Assembly: GCF_000026225.1 (NCBI RefSeq) | Contig: NC_011740.1 | Location: 4,154,001 to 4,218,000, forward strand | DNA from: Escherichia fergusonii ATCC 35469 | Lineage (GTDB): Bacteria > Pseudomonadota > Gammaproteobacteria > Enterobacterales > Enterobacteriaceae | Length of the DNA stretch: 64,000 bases | Reading direction: 5' to 3' | Shown here: positions 35,618 to 43,067 of the stretch, piece by piece | How the letters are laid out: every line of letters starts with the position of its first letter | Numbering within the stretch: the first letter of the stretch is position 1 | Translations under genes and position numbers: made by a program | Notes under the pieces: model-generated | Seen by the model: the letters and a program-made list of their open reading frames with translations, nothing else | What the model was told of the DNA's origin: nothing | The model's database searches: none

Positions 35618-35848
35618 TCAGCGCCTGCCGCGCGTCGACGTATTTGCCGACCAGCTAAATGACGCTTCGGGATCGGGTTTATAAGCCTGCTTTTTCTTCA
35701 ACTGGCGGGCTTTTTTCGCTTCAGCCTCACGTTCAACCATTAATTTATCGATGTACTCTTTCTTGATGCTGTTGGTTTCGGAGTTTGTCAGTACGCGACC
35801 ATGCGCAATACGCGCGCGAACCAGCAGCGTTTTAGCTCGCATTGCTTG
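35101..35848. repeat. Direct repeat, copy 1 (rluF 3' end plus yjbD)
   Basis: Copy 1 of a direct repeat of about 750 bp at a constant offset of 2592 bp. Within the rluF part I see one difference (C at 35134 region versus T in copy 2, changing Ala to Val). The last about 35 bases, at the 5' end of yjbD, carry several mismatches and mark a ragged end. Confidence 0.93.
35618..35842 (-). pseudogene. yjbD: yjbD copy 1, 5'-damaged
   Basis: This frame encodes the last about 66 residues of YjbD, identical to copy 2 downstream, but the normal first 24 residues (MALPRITQKEMTEREQREL...) are gone and replaced by a short divergent start (MRAKTLLV). The stop abuts the rluF stop, as in K-12. It probably lost its promoter and original start when the glycosyltransferase segment was joined here. 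Confidence 0.85.
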
Positions 35849-35892
35849 TTAATATTACTTTTAGCAAATAAAATAGAACGTTTTCCATATTT

Positions 35893-37035
35893 TTAGCTAA
35901 ACCAGTTACTCAATGTTTTTTCAAATTTATGAGTAACTTGCCACCACAAATAATTTTCCAGAACAAATTTTTTTCCGCACTGTGCAGTATTAAGTAGATC
36001 AGAATTAGCAAGTACTGTTTCAATATCTGCTGCAATCGTTTCGGGTGTCATTGGTTCTTGTAAATGATATCCAGTTTCTTTATCTTTTACGAATTCAACC
36101 ATTCCTCCACGAGTGCTCACCAATACCGGTTTTCCTGAGCCCATAGCTTCTATTGCTACCATACAAAATGGTTCCTGAAATTGAGAAGGAATAACAACTA
36201 AATCAGCTAAAGAATAATATTGATGCATTTCTTCAGGAGCAACTCCTCCTAACATATGACAGTGTGAACCGAGTTGTTTAGCTAATTTTTGAATTTGCTG
36301 TTGGTAAGCTCCTTTTTCTCCCTTACTTTTGTTTGTATAATCACCTATAACAACCAATTCTATATTATCATGAGATCTAACAATTTTTTCAAATGCTTGC
36401 ATAAGTAAAATAACTCCTTTTTCAGGAGATATCCTTCCTGCATAAAATATAATTTTTTTATCAGGGGGTATATTTAGATCTGCTTTTTTGATTTTCTTAT
36501 GCTGTTTATCCATATTATATAAAGTTGTTCCATTTGGAACTATAGCGATTTCAGCATCAGGAAGAAATCCTTTATAGTAGTTTTTTAAATAATTACTGGG
36601 AACAATCATTTTCACATTCTTATCCATCCCTCTTGGTTCATAAGCGTTATGCATATGCATTACTATTTTGGCATGAGGTGAGCGCTCGCGAATCTGACGA
36701 TATAACTTCATGCTATTATGTACAATAATTACACTATCATCTGTAATGTTGAAATTTTTAGCAATATTCAAAATTCTTTGGGAATAAGGAAGTGGATCTA
36801 TACGTGTCCATTTCTGAAATACACGTTTATAAATTCGACTAAATCCAATGCGATGAATTGAGCATCGTTCATTGACAGTAGTAACGTCAGAATACCCATC
36901 TTCTTTTATACAAATAATTCTGTTCGGTATTCTTGTCATTTTAGCAACCTGATAAATCCAGGTTTCTACTGCAGCGGCGCCACGTGGAGGAATGGAAAAA
37001 ATTGGTGTAACAGTGAAAATTATTTTATCAACCAT
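35893..37035 (-). CDS. WaaK-like LPS core glycosyltransferase (GT4)
   Basis: A 380-residue GT-B glycosyltransferase. The start MVDKIIFTVTPIFSIPPRGAA and KLYRQIRERSPHAK (about 110-123) closely recall WaaK (RfaK), the LPS outer-core GlcNAc transferase. The C-terminal nucleotide-sugar domain has GRISPEKGV (200-208) and the E-X7-E motif EPFCMVAIE (288-296). It is AT-rich and far from a waa cluster, set between the two rluF-yjbD copies. AAGGATAA precedes the ATG. It may add or replace a terminal core sugar; donor and acceptor are inferred from similarity only. Confidence 0.85.
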   Translation of the reverse strand: MVDKIIFTVTPIFSIPPRGAAAVETWIYQVAKMTRIPNRIICIKEDGYSDVTTVNERCSIHRIGFSRIYKRVFQKWTRIDPLPYSQRILNIAKNFNITDDSVIIVHNSMKLYRQIRERSPHAKIVMHMHNAYEPRGMDKNVKMIVPSNYLKNYYKGFLPDAEIAIVPNGTTLYNMDKQHKKIKKADLNIPPDKKIIFYAGRISPEKGVILLMQAFEKIVRSHDNIELVVIGDYTNKSKGEKGAYQQQIQKLAKQLGSHCHMLGGVAPEEMHQYYSLADLVVIPSQFQEPFCMVAIEAMGSGKPVLVSTRGGMVEFVKDKETGYHLQEPMTPETIAADIETVLANSDLLNTAQCGKKFVLENYLWWQVTHKFEKTLSNWFS

Positions 37036-37099
37036 GAATTATTATCCTTTTCAATCGTTATTTTGCGGTGTTGAATTTTAATAAAAATGAGAGTTGATT

Positions 37100-37221
37100 G
37101 TATGTATGAATGTTGATTTATTTAAGCACCAGCCTTTGTGTTGTGCTAACAGCAACGTGTTATCTGACCCATTTTTATTAGTGATAATCTTACTTTCCCG
37201 GAGGAATGAGACACTAAACAT
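37100..37221 (-). pseudogene. 5' remnant of a second glycosyltransferase gene
   Basis: Read on the minus strand from ATG at 37221, the start MFSVSFLRESKIIT closely resembles MFIVSVLRQSKDFT, the start of the glycosyltransferase at 40966-41694. The upstream DNA is also related (AACTATATTTGA followed by a GCAATA stretch in both). After about 14 codons similarity fades. This is therefore a degraded paralogue or its 5' scar. Exact limits are uncertain. Confidence 0.6.
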
Positions 37222-37544
37222 GCTGTTTCCTTGCATCGTCAGTTAGGAGACTAAAGGACAAACTATATTTGAAGTGATTTATAACGCAATATCTTTGTGC
37301 TTAAAAAAATGATTTTATTTGTTGTGCAAATACATTATGCAAATTAATTTGTTTTGTAAATGTGTTATTATCTGACTCTGCGTCGTAACTCAGTTTATTA
37401 CTATAAAAAAGGACATTGTGCTCGGCGTTATTGTTTTTAAAAAATCACTAGCTGGTGGACTGGTGGCTCAATAAATCTTTCAGTTTCGGAACAGTTATAA
37501 AAAACCTTGCAGTTTGGCTACTGAAAAAGTTAAGCAAGAAATCA
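37222..37544. other. AT-rich intergenic stretch in the inserted segment
   Basis: No credible gene. The first about 80 bases resemble the upstream region of the glycosyltransferase gene at 41.7 kb. The remainder is AT-rich, with possible weak promoter-like sequences, and may include unrecognisable 5' parts of the IS200-type relic that follows. Confidence 0.5.
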
Positions 37545-37692
37545 AAGGGGTCGCAATGGTTTACGAATCCTGCTAGCTGAAAGCTGTGCCGACCATATCT
37601 ACATACTCGTAGACATCCCTCTGAAGATGAGTGTGTAGAGTTTCATGTGATATTTGAAGGGGAAAAGCAAGTCTGATGCTTCATGAGCAGTT
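37545..37692 (+). mobile_element. IS200-family transposase (tnpA) relic
   Basis: In plus-strand translation I read ILLAESCADHIYILVDIP, then LKMSV-stop-SFM-stop-YLKGKS, then after a frameshift SLMLHEQFGDL. This follows the middle of IS200/IS1541-type Y1 transposases (as I recall: ILEAECCADHIHMLVEIPPKMSVSGFMGYLKGKSSLM...EQFGDL). The HUH motif is degraded to HIY, and two stop codons and a frameshift kill the frame. The relic stops at the TGGCGATCTG sequence it shares with rluF. Confidence 0.8.
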
Positions 37693-38209
37693 TGGCGATC
37701 TGGTCAATAAGATCCTGCGTGTTGGCAATGATCATGAAAAAGAGTATCTGGTGACGGTCGATAAACCGATCACCGATGAATTTATTCGTGGTATGGGGGC
37801 GGGAGTACCGATCCTCGGAACGGTGACGAAAAAGTGCAAAGTCAAAAAAGAAGCACCATTTGTCTTTCGCATTACCCTTGTGCAGGGGCTGAACCGTCAG
37901 ATCCGGCGCATGTGCGAGCACTTTGGTTACGAAGTGAAAAAGCTGGAACGTACGCGCATTATGAACGTCAGCTTAAGCGGCATTCCGTTGGGTGAGTGGC
38001 GCGATTTAACCGACGATGAGCTAATTGATCTCTTTAAATTAATTGAGAATTCTACTTCCGAGGTGAAACCTAAAGCGAAGGCCAAACCGAAAACGGCGGG
38101 CATCAAACGCCCGGTGGTGAAGATGGAAAAAACATCAGAAAAAGGTGGCCGCCCGGCGTCAAATGGTAAACGTTTCACCTCGCCGGGGCGTAAGAAAAAA
38201 GGGCGCTAA
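37676..38209 (+). pseudogene. rluF 3' fragment fused to the transposase relic
   Basis: A 177-codon frame whose first residues (MLHEQFGDL) come from the IS200-type transposase and the rest from RluF residues 120-290 (GDLVNKIL...). It lacks the S4 domain and the catalytic GRLDKDSQGL motif, so it cannot be an active synthase. It differs from intact rluF at Ala/Val near residue 129. The junction is a shared TGGCGATCTG. Confidence 0.88.
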
Positions 38210-38440
38210 TCAGCGCCTGCCGCGCGTCGACGTATTTGCCGACCAGCTAAATGACGCTTCGGGATCGGGTTTATAAGCCTGCTTTTTCTTCAACTGGCGG
38301 GCTTTTTTCGCTTCAGCCTCACGTTCAACCATTAATTTATCGATGTACTCTTTCTTGATGCTGTTGGTTTCGGAGTTTGTCAGTACGCGACCATGCGCAA
38401 TACGCGCCCGATCCAGCAGTGTTTTAAGTTCACGTTGCTC
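37693..38440. repeat. Direct repeat, copy 2 (rluF 3' end plus yjbD)
   Basis: The second copy of the about 750-bp direct repeat (offset 2592 bp from copy 1). Near-identity over the whole rluF part means the duplication is recent or kept uniform by gene conversion. It starts exactly at the microhomology with the IS200-type relic. Confidence 0.93.
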
Positions 38441-38482
38441 GCGCTCAGTCATCTCTTTTTGGGTAATACGCGGGAGTGCCAT
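38210..38482 (-). CDS. yjbD: YjbD, small charged protein (intact copy)
   Basis: A 90-residue protein matching E. coli YjbD (DUF3811), from MALPRITQKEMTEREQRELK to FSWSANTSTRGRR. It is highly charged, with a helical central region, and has no known function. This is the complete copy; its 5' end and upstream region are normal. In K-12 yjbD is followed by lysC, whereas here about 20 kb of accessory DNA intervenes. Confidence 0.92.
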   Translation of the reverse strand: MALPRITQKEMTEREQRELKTLLDRARIAHGRVLTNSETNSIKKEYIDKLMVEREAEAKKARQLKKKQAYKPDPEASFSWSANTSTRGRR

Positions 38483-38696
38483 AGATGTTGCCCTCAGTTA
38501 GCCGATGGATTCAGTGTACGGGAATTCATTTGCAAGCAGAACTGATAATATTCCTTTGTTCTCTTCTTAAATATTTATCTTTCTTGATAATTGACGATAA
38601 ATACAGATACAAATTTGGTGAAAAAATTTCCCGCTACAAACAACAGTAATTTATTAACTCTTTATTTTTCATTTGGTTAAAAATATTTCTCAATTC

Positions 38697-38712
38697 TGGC
38701 ACGCTTTTCGCA
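38697..38712 (+). promoter_or_regulatory. Sigma-54 promoter of the slipin-RlaP cassette
   Basis: TGGCACG-N4-TCGCA matches the sigma-54 consensus TGGCACG-N4-TTGCA with one mismatch. The invariant GG (38698-38699) and GC (38710-38711) are separated by exactly 10 bases. Transcription should start near 38722. Such promoters need an ATPase activator; RtcR is the obvious candidate for a locus of this content, but no activator gene is in the window. Confidence 0.78.
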
Positions 38713-38744
38713 ATAACAATTTTGCGTTGATACTGAATTTCAAA

Positions 38745-38870
38745 GGGGGTTAAACCCCGTCGGCACACCAGGAACGGCCAGGCTGTTTTCCGGGCGTGTT
38801 CCGTCAGCCTTTGACGCTAATTACGGGTTCGATTCCCGAATTCATTCCTGAAATGAATACTGGTTGTAAC
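38745..38870 (+). ncRNA. Structured RNA with tRNA T-arm mimic in the slipin leader
   Basis: Elements in order are a GGGG-loop-CCCC hairpin (38746-38758), an AGGCTG/CAGCCT stem (about 38780-38809), and a T-arm mimic CGGG-TTCGATT-CCCG (38824-38838). Directly after comes a 7-bp hairpin ATTCATT/AATGAAT (38840-38858) closed by CCTGA, then a GG-containing loop (38858-38868). A T-arm followed by a capped acceptor-like stem is the permuted tRNA mimicry known from bacterial YrlA Y RNAs. It is not a normal tRNA, as no anticodon arm or CCA end is in place. Assignment as a Y-RNA relative is inference. Confidence 0.55.
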
Positions 38871-38887
38871 TTATTAAATAAAAAATG

Positions 38888-38912
38888 GGGGATTGCGCAG
38901 TCAGCGATCCCC
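38888..38912 (+). ncRNA. Second strong hairpin in the slipin leader
   Basis: GGGGATTGC pairs with GCGATCCCC (9 bp, one G-T pair) around the 7-base loop GCAGTCA. Further short stems follow, CGTC/GACG (38918-38933) and ACAGG/CCTGT (38942-38964) around a GGGAATTCCC core. It could be a second small RNA module or part of one larger leader RNA ending before slipin. Confidence 0.5.
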
Positions 38913-39011
38913 GATAACGTCGCCGATAAAGACGCCGGGATACAGGCAAAAGGGAATTCCCCTGTCTCTTCGTGTCTGCTTCCGCGACAGCTATTAAGCA
39001 AGGAATAGATA

Positions 39012-40139
39012 ATGATTAAAAAAATAAGCGTAAGAAAAGATCAGCTGGCATTACTCTCCAGAAATGGCGATTACTACAAAGTGCTGCATGCAGGCGAGCA
39101 TCTTTTACCCTGGTTAAATACGCCAGAAGTCTTGCTGATTACGCTCGATGGCAGCGAAGTTCCCGACGTGCTGGCGGATTATTTGCGCCGCTTTCAGCCT
39201 GATTGGGTGGAAAGATATTGCGTGGTGGCCGACTTGTCGGAGACTGAAGCCGGGGCGTTGTATATGGACGGTATTTTGCTGGAGATCCTGCCGCCATCAA
39301 CGCGTCGTTTGTACTGGCGTGTAGAGGATGATTTGACGCTTGTGCGGATGAATACGCAGCAAGTCCAGGTTCAAACGGAGGTGATGAATGCGGTATTGCA
39401 GCCACGGCGCAAAGGGGCAGTTAAAGGCCGCGATGCGATACTGACGGTGCAGGTTCCGGCCTGGCACGTAGGCGTGCTGAAAATCGATGGTGAAACGCAG
39501 GCGCTGTTACCGCCGGGGCTGACCGCATACTGGAAAATAAATCATCTGGTTGAAGCTGAAGTTGTCGACACCCGCTTACAGGTTCTGGAAGTCAGCGGGC
39601 AAGAAATCTTAACGAAAGATAAGGTCAATCTGCGGATTAACCTCGCAGCTAACTGGCGCTACAGCGACGTGTTATTGGCATTTAGTCAGTTAACGAAGCC
39701 GGTTGATCATTTGTATCGGGAATTGCAATTTGCACTGCGTGAAGCTGTAGGTACGCGTACGCTGGATGAATTACTGGAAGATAAACAGGTCATTGATGAC
39801 GTTGTCAGCGAACAGGTGAAATCGCGCATGTTGCCATTTGGTATGGAGATTGCCTCATTAGGGGTGAAAGATATCGTCCTGCCTGGTGATATGAAAAATA
39901 TCCTTGCGCAGCTGGTTGAGGCAGAGAAATCTGCGCAGGCCAATGTGATTCGCCGACGTGAAGAAACGGCAGCGACGCGCTCGTTGCTGAACACCGCGAA
40001 GGTCATGGAAAACAACCCGGTAGCGCTGCGTTTAAAAGAGCTGGAAACGCTGGAGAGAGTGGCTGAGCGGATCGATAACATCTCTGTATTTGGCGGTCTG
40101 GACCAGGTTCTGCACGGGTTAGTTAATATCAAAGGATGA
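39012..40139 (+). CDS. Slipin-family (SPFH/Band 7) protein
   Basis: A 375-residue SPFH protein. Residues about 1-110 form a domain without an obvious transmembrane anchor. The Band 7 core (about 150-300) includes VPAWHVGVLKIDGETQALLPPGL and GQEILTKDKVNLRINLAANWRYSD. A helical, charged C-terminus (about 300-350, EAEKSAQANVIRRREE) suits oligomerisation. This slipin subtype is known next to RtcR/RtcB-type RNA-repair genes. It follows the sigma-54 promoter and structured leader, and overlaps or abuts the next gene. Confidence 0.85.
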   Translation: MIKKISVRKDQLALLSRNGDYYKVLHAGEHLLPWLNTPEVLLITLDGSEVPDVLADYLRRFQPDWVERYCVVADLSETEAGALYMDGILLEILPPSTRRLYWRVEDDLTLVRMNTQQVQVQTEVMNAVLQPRRKGAVKGRDAILTVQVPAWHVGVLKIDGETQALLPPGLTAYWKINHLVEAEVVDTRLQVLEVSGQEILTKDKVNLRINLAANWRYSDVLLAFSQLTKPVDHLYRELQFALREAVGTRTLDELLEDKQVIDDVVSEQVKSRMLPFGMEIASLGVKDIVLPGDMKNILAQLVEAEKSAQANVIRRREETAATRSLLNTAKVMENNPVALRLKELETLERVAERIDNISVFGGLDQVLHGLVNIKG

Positions 40140-40144
40140 GTCAA

Positions 40145-40936
40145 ATGCCAATAAATGGAGTCAGTGCTGCGATGCGCGAACGGGTATCGCAGCAATTAAA
40201 AGAAATAGAACGTCGCTATGGCGTGAAAGTGCTGTACGCCTGCGAATCGGGGAGTCGCGGTTGGGGATTTGCCTCTCCCGACAGCGACTACGATGTACGA
40301 TTTTTGTATGTTCACCCGCTGGAATGGTATCTGCGGGTGGAGGCGCCGCGCGATGTTATTGAGTTGCCTATTGACGACGAGTTAGATGTTTCAGGCTGGG
40401 AGTGGCGCAAGGCGCTGGGATTACTGAAAGGAGCGAATCCGACGCTGATAGAATGGCTGGATTCTCCGGTGGTCTATCAACAAGATGAAGAAACGATAAC
40501 GCCGCTTAAGGCAATGGTGCCGAAGTGGTTTTCTCCGCTGCGTGCGCGTTGGCATTATTATTCGATGGCGCGGAAAAACTTTCGCGGTTATTTGCAGGGC
40601 GACGTAGTTCGGCTGAAAAAATACTTTTACGTGCTGCGACCACTACTGGCTGTGCGTTGGGTTGAAGCGGGAAAAGGCGTACCGCCAATGCGCTTTGCCG
40701 AGTTACTGGCGGGAAGCGAGCTTGATGCACCGTTACGTGCAGAAATAGACGAACTGCTGGAACGTAAACAGCGCGCGGGAGAAGCGGAATATGGTCCGCG
40801 CCGTCCTTTGTTACATGCGTTTATTCGTGTGGAACTGGCGCGTGGGGAAATTCCACCAGTGTTACCGGACAGCAGGGACGGAGATGCCAGGGAACTGGAT
40901 GGGTTGTTGTATCAAACAGTGATACGCCGGGCGTGA
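40145..40936 (+). CDS. RlaP-like DNA polymerase-beta-fold nucleotidyltransferase
   Basis: A 263-residue protein with an N-terminal nucleotidyltransferase core: Gly36-Ser37 in ESGSRGWGF and the metal-binding pair Asp48/Asp50 in DSDYDVRFLY, then an all-helical C-terminal half. It resembles the YcgL-type family (PF10127, also called RlaP), predicted to modify RNA ends in repair loci. The ATG at 40145 has GGATGAG upstream; an in-frame ATG at 40136 overlaps the slipin stop. It is co-transcribed with slipin. Confidence 0.85.
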   Translation: MPINGVSAAMRERVSQQLKEIERRYGVKVLYACESGSRGWGFASPDSDYDVRFLYVHPLEWYLRVEAPRDVIELPIDDELDVSGWEWRKALGLLKGANPTLIEWLDSPVVYQQDEETITPLKAMVPKWFSPLRARWHYYSMARKNFRGYLQGDVVRLKKYFYVLRPLLAVRWVEAGKGVPPMRFAELLAGSELDAPLRAEIDELLERKQRAGEAEYGPRRPLLHAFIRVELARGEIPPVLPDSRDGDARELDGLLYQTVIRRA

Positions 40937-40945
40937 TGCCCGGCG
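40925..40945. terminator. Terminator at the end of the slipin-RlaP operon
   Basis: CGCCGGGC pairs with GCCCGGCG around GTGAT. The stem includes the end of the coding region and the stop codon. Convergent genes lie on both sides. Confidence 0.75.
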
Positions 40946-40965
40946 CCTTCCAATAAAAAAGTTTT

Positions 40966-41694
40966 TTACCGAAGAGAATATTTGAGCTGTTTAAATTTGC
41001 TGCAGAGTGTGTTTTTTATGCTGAAACCTGGAACCCAGTGGAGAGCTGTGTTCCAGGGACGAGGTGAACCGTGAAAACATACAATTTTTGCATCCGATGG
41101 CAATTCTCCGTTTGCTTTACCATCGTGTAAGTCAGGATTAAAGCCTATCATTTTAGGCGTCGCTATATTCGCTTTGTAACTGATAATTTGTCCTGGAAAA
41201 ATATCCTGCCATCTTTCAGCGTCATGACATACTCTGCCGATAAATCCCTGATCCCCATGATATGGCGGCTTTCTGGTTGAATTTATTTCAGTTTCAGGCG
41301 ATCTCATAAACTCTTCCCAGACAAGTTTTTTGGCGTCCGCAGGAATGAACATTATTCCAGTCGCAGGAGCAGCATTGGAACCATGCTGCGAGAAGTCGTT
41401 CAGTAATGTTACTTTTTTCATTTTAGTAAACTGTGTAATATCACCGACGATTACAGTATCAATATCAATATAAAGTATATCTTCATTCCCGATAACAGGA
41501 TGTTCGGGATTAAATAGCTCTAATTTTGCCCACCATCCTGGCCAATTATACAGTAATGGAGTGGTTTGAACCCCTTTGATTTCTGAAGCATCCGTCATGC
41601 AAATGGAATTATACCCATCCAGCTGCTGGTGAAGCCATTGTGCATGTTTAATAGTGAAATCCTTACTTTGTCTGAGAACTGAGACAATAAACAT
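40966..41694 (-). CDS. Putative glycosyltransferase with DXD motif
   Basis: A 242-residue GT-A-like protein. The metal/sugar-nucleotide motif is DIDTVIVGDI (DID at 77-79), preceded by LLYNWPGWWAKLELF and followed by FHGSPRPWNTALHWVPGF, a pattern common to small enterobacterial surface-glycan transferases. It is AT-rich. Its start and upstream DNA are related to the remnant in the rluF-yjbD insert, so both probably came from one surface-polysaccharide source. The substrate is unknown. Confidence 0.7.
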   Translation of the reverse strand: MFIVSVLRQSKDFTIKHAQWLHQQLDGYNSICMTDASEIKGVQTTPLLYNWPGWWAKLELFNPEHPVIGNEDILYIDIDTVIVGDITQFTKMKKVTLLNDFSQHGSNAAPATGIMFIPADAKKLVWEEFMRSPETEINSTRKPPYHGDQGFIGRVCHDAERWQDIFPGQIISYKANIATPKMIGFNPDLHDGKANGELPSDAKIVCFHGSPRPWNTALHWVPGFSIKNTLCSKFKQLKYSLR

Positions 41695-41883
41695 GTAATT
41701 TCCCTGTAGCGATTAGCAAAATATATAAGTAGTGAACTATATTTGATGTAATTTACAATGCAATAGTTATTGTATTTAAATTCTTCTATATTCACTCAGT
41801 GGATGGTTAATATGGAAATATAATTACTGTGAATATTTATAAGCATGTGCTTTGTTTGTGATGGAATATACAGCCTGATTAAA

Positions 41884-41910
41884 GCCGGGCTTGAAGCCCG
41901 GCGTAGTTTA
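41884..41910 (-). terminator. Terminator at the end of the tail gene cluster
   Basis: GCCGGGC pairs with GCCCGGC over TTGAA. On the minus strand it lies just after the stop of the last cluster gene and is followed by a short T-rich run (TTTAAT). It marks the downstream edge of the tailocin operon. Confidence 0.75.
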
Positions 41911-42363
41911 TGGTTGATATTGCCAACTGTTAACTAAAGCGTACAAGTGGTTTGGGGAATAGCGCCAACTTTCTTTTAATTGCAGAAATTCGGCACAAAA
42001 TTCGCTACAAAACAGGCGATCGCGCTGTTCTTTATTGCCGGTGATAATTCCTAAGGCTCCACGCCAGTCGTATTTTTTGCCATCATGTTTACGGAAAAAA
42101 GCTTCTACATCCTGAAGGCTGACCTGGAGCGGCAGCATATCCCACTTGTCTGGCGGTAAAGGCATTATCTTTCCACGAACGCCGCGATCGCGCAGAGAGG
42201 CGGAGTAACAAAGGTAACTCTTTTCTCCATGTGCTACGGCTAATTCACAGTGGGAATAACTGCCGCGAGTGATTTTGCGTGTAAGCCAGTCAGCCAGTCT
42301 CGCAATAACCCGGTGCTCTGTTCGCCCTTTATAGCAAGCGAGCCAGACTGTAGTTTTACTCAT
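41908..42363 (-). CDS. Permuted papain-fold (NlpC/P60-like) hydrolase
   Basis: A 151-residue protein of the YiiX/YaeF-like permuted NlpC/P60 type. The histidine is in GSYSHCELAV (about residue 37) and the catalytic cysteine in LFCSEFCAEF (about 118). It is the last gene of the tail cluster, overlapping the tail-fibre chaperone by 4 bases. It may cut peptides or amides of the cell wall or lipids. Whether it is carried on the particle or acts in the producer is unknown. No signal peptide is visible. Confidence 0.7.
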   Translation of the reverse strand: MSKTTVWLACYKGRTEHRVIARLADWLTRKITRGSYSHCELAVAHGEKSYLCYSASLRDRGVRGKIMPLPPDKWDMLPLQVSLQDVEAFFRKHDGKKYDWRGALGIITGNKEQRDRLFCSEFCAEFLQLKESWRYSPNHLYALVNSWQYQP

Positions 42364-43067
42364 GGTTGCCAGCCTGTTGAATAATCGTAGTCGAGTACCG
42401 ACTGAATATCGTCCAGAGCTTCCACCGCCGCGATATGGCGTTGGGCGTTGGCAAACAAGCGTATATCGTGATCCATTGTGACGGATTCAAACTGGGCAGC
42501 GATTTCGTTGGTTAACTCAGTCAGACCATTATTTTTAGTTTTCCACATTAAACCTGGCGGAATTTTTTTCTCCGCTCCCATTTTTGTGAGTGAGAGTTGT
42601 TGGATGCGGCTGCTTGTATCACTGTGGAAGTAATTGTCGTTGATGATGATGTAGTCGGTAGTGATGGAGTCGCGCAATGTTTTGATTTCGGCACATTTCG
42701 CCTGTTTAGCATCATCAATTGATGGCTGCCATTTTTCGCCATCCCAACGCTCAAAAGTACTGGTAGGGGAAATGATGGTGACAGTTTCAGGCAATTGACC
42801 CAATTTATTAATAATAATCTGGCTGCCATCAACTTTGTTATAAACAGTTTGGCCTCGATGATCTTCAATAAGTTCCCATTTATTAATTGACCATATAGAA
42901 GTAAAACCTGCAATTTTTTGTGGTGGTGGTGTTAATGTGCAGTAATTCGGTAGTCCAGTGTTTGGTGCTATATATACATTGGACTCACCAATAAATTCTT
43001 GTGTGTCTGGTGAAAAATTAAAAACAGATAAAATTTGTGCGTTATCGGAAAAAGTAAAAGTATTCAT
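42360..43067 (-). CDS. Tail fibre assembly chaperone (Tfa-like)
   Basis: A 235-residue protein with the pattern of caudoviral tail fibre assembly proteins: an N-terminal fibre-binding part (IAPNTGLPNYCTLTPPP) and a C-terminal helical domain resembling DUF4376 (QAKCAEIKTLRDSITTDYI...). It helps fold or trimerise the fibre encoded just upstream. Start and stop overlap its neighbours by 4 bases, so the fibre-tfa pair moves as one specificity module. Confidence 0.85.
   Translation of the reverse strand: MNTFTFSDNAQILSVFNFSPDTQEFIGESNVYIAPNTGLPNYCTLTPPPQKIAGFTSIWSINKWELIEDHRGQTVYNKVDGSQIIINKLGQLPETVTIISPTSTFERWDGEKWQPSIDDAKQAKCAEIKTLRDSITTDYIIINDNYFHSDTSSRIQQLSLTKMGAEKKIPPGLMWKTKNNGLTELTNEIAAQFESVTMDHDIRLFANAQRHIAAVEALDDIQSVLDYDYSTGWQP

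Noticed and set aside
37676..38209. A second functional RluF
   Set aside because: It lacks the S4 domain and the catalytic Asp motif and begins with transposase-derived residues.
38820..38860. A normal tRNA gene at the T-arm-like sequence
   Set aside because: There is a good T-arm, but no anticodon arm, no 5' acceptor strand upstream and no CCA in place. The complement of the acceptor-like strand is downstream, so only a tRNA mimic fits.
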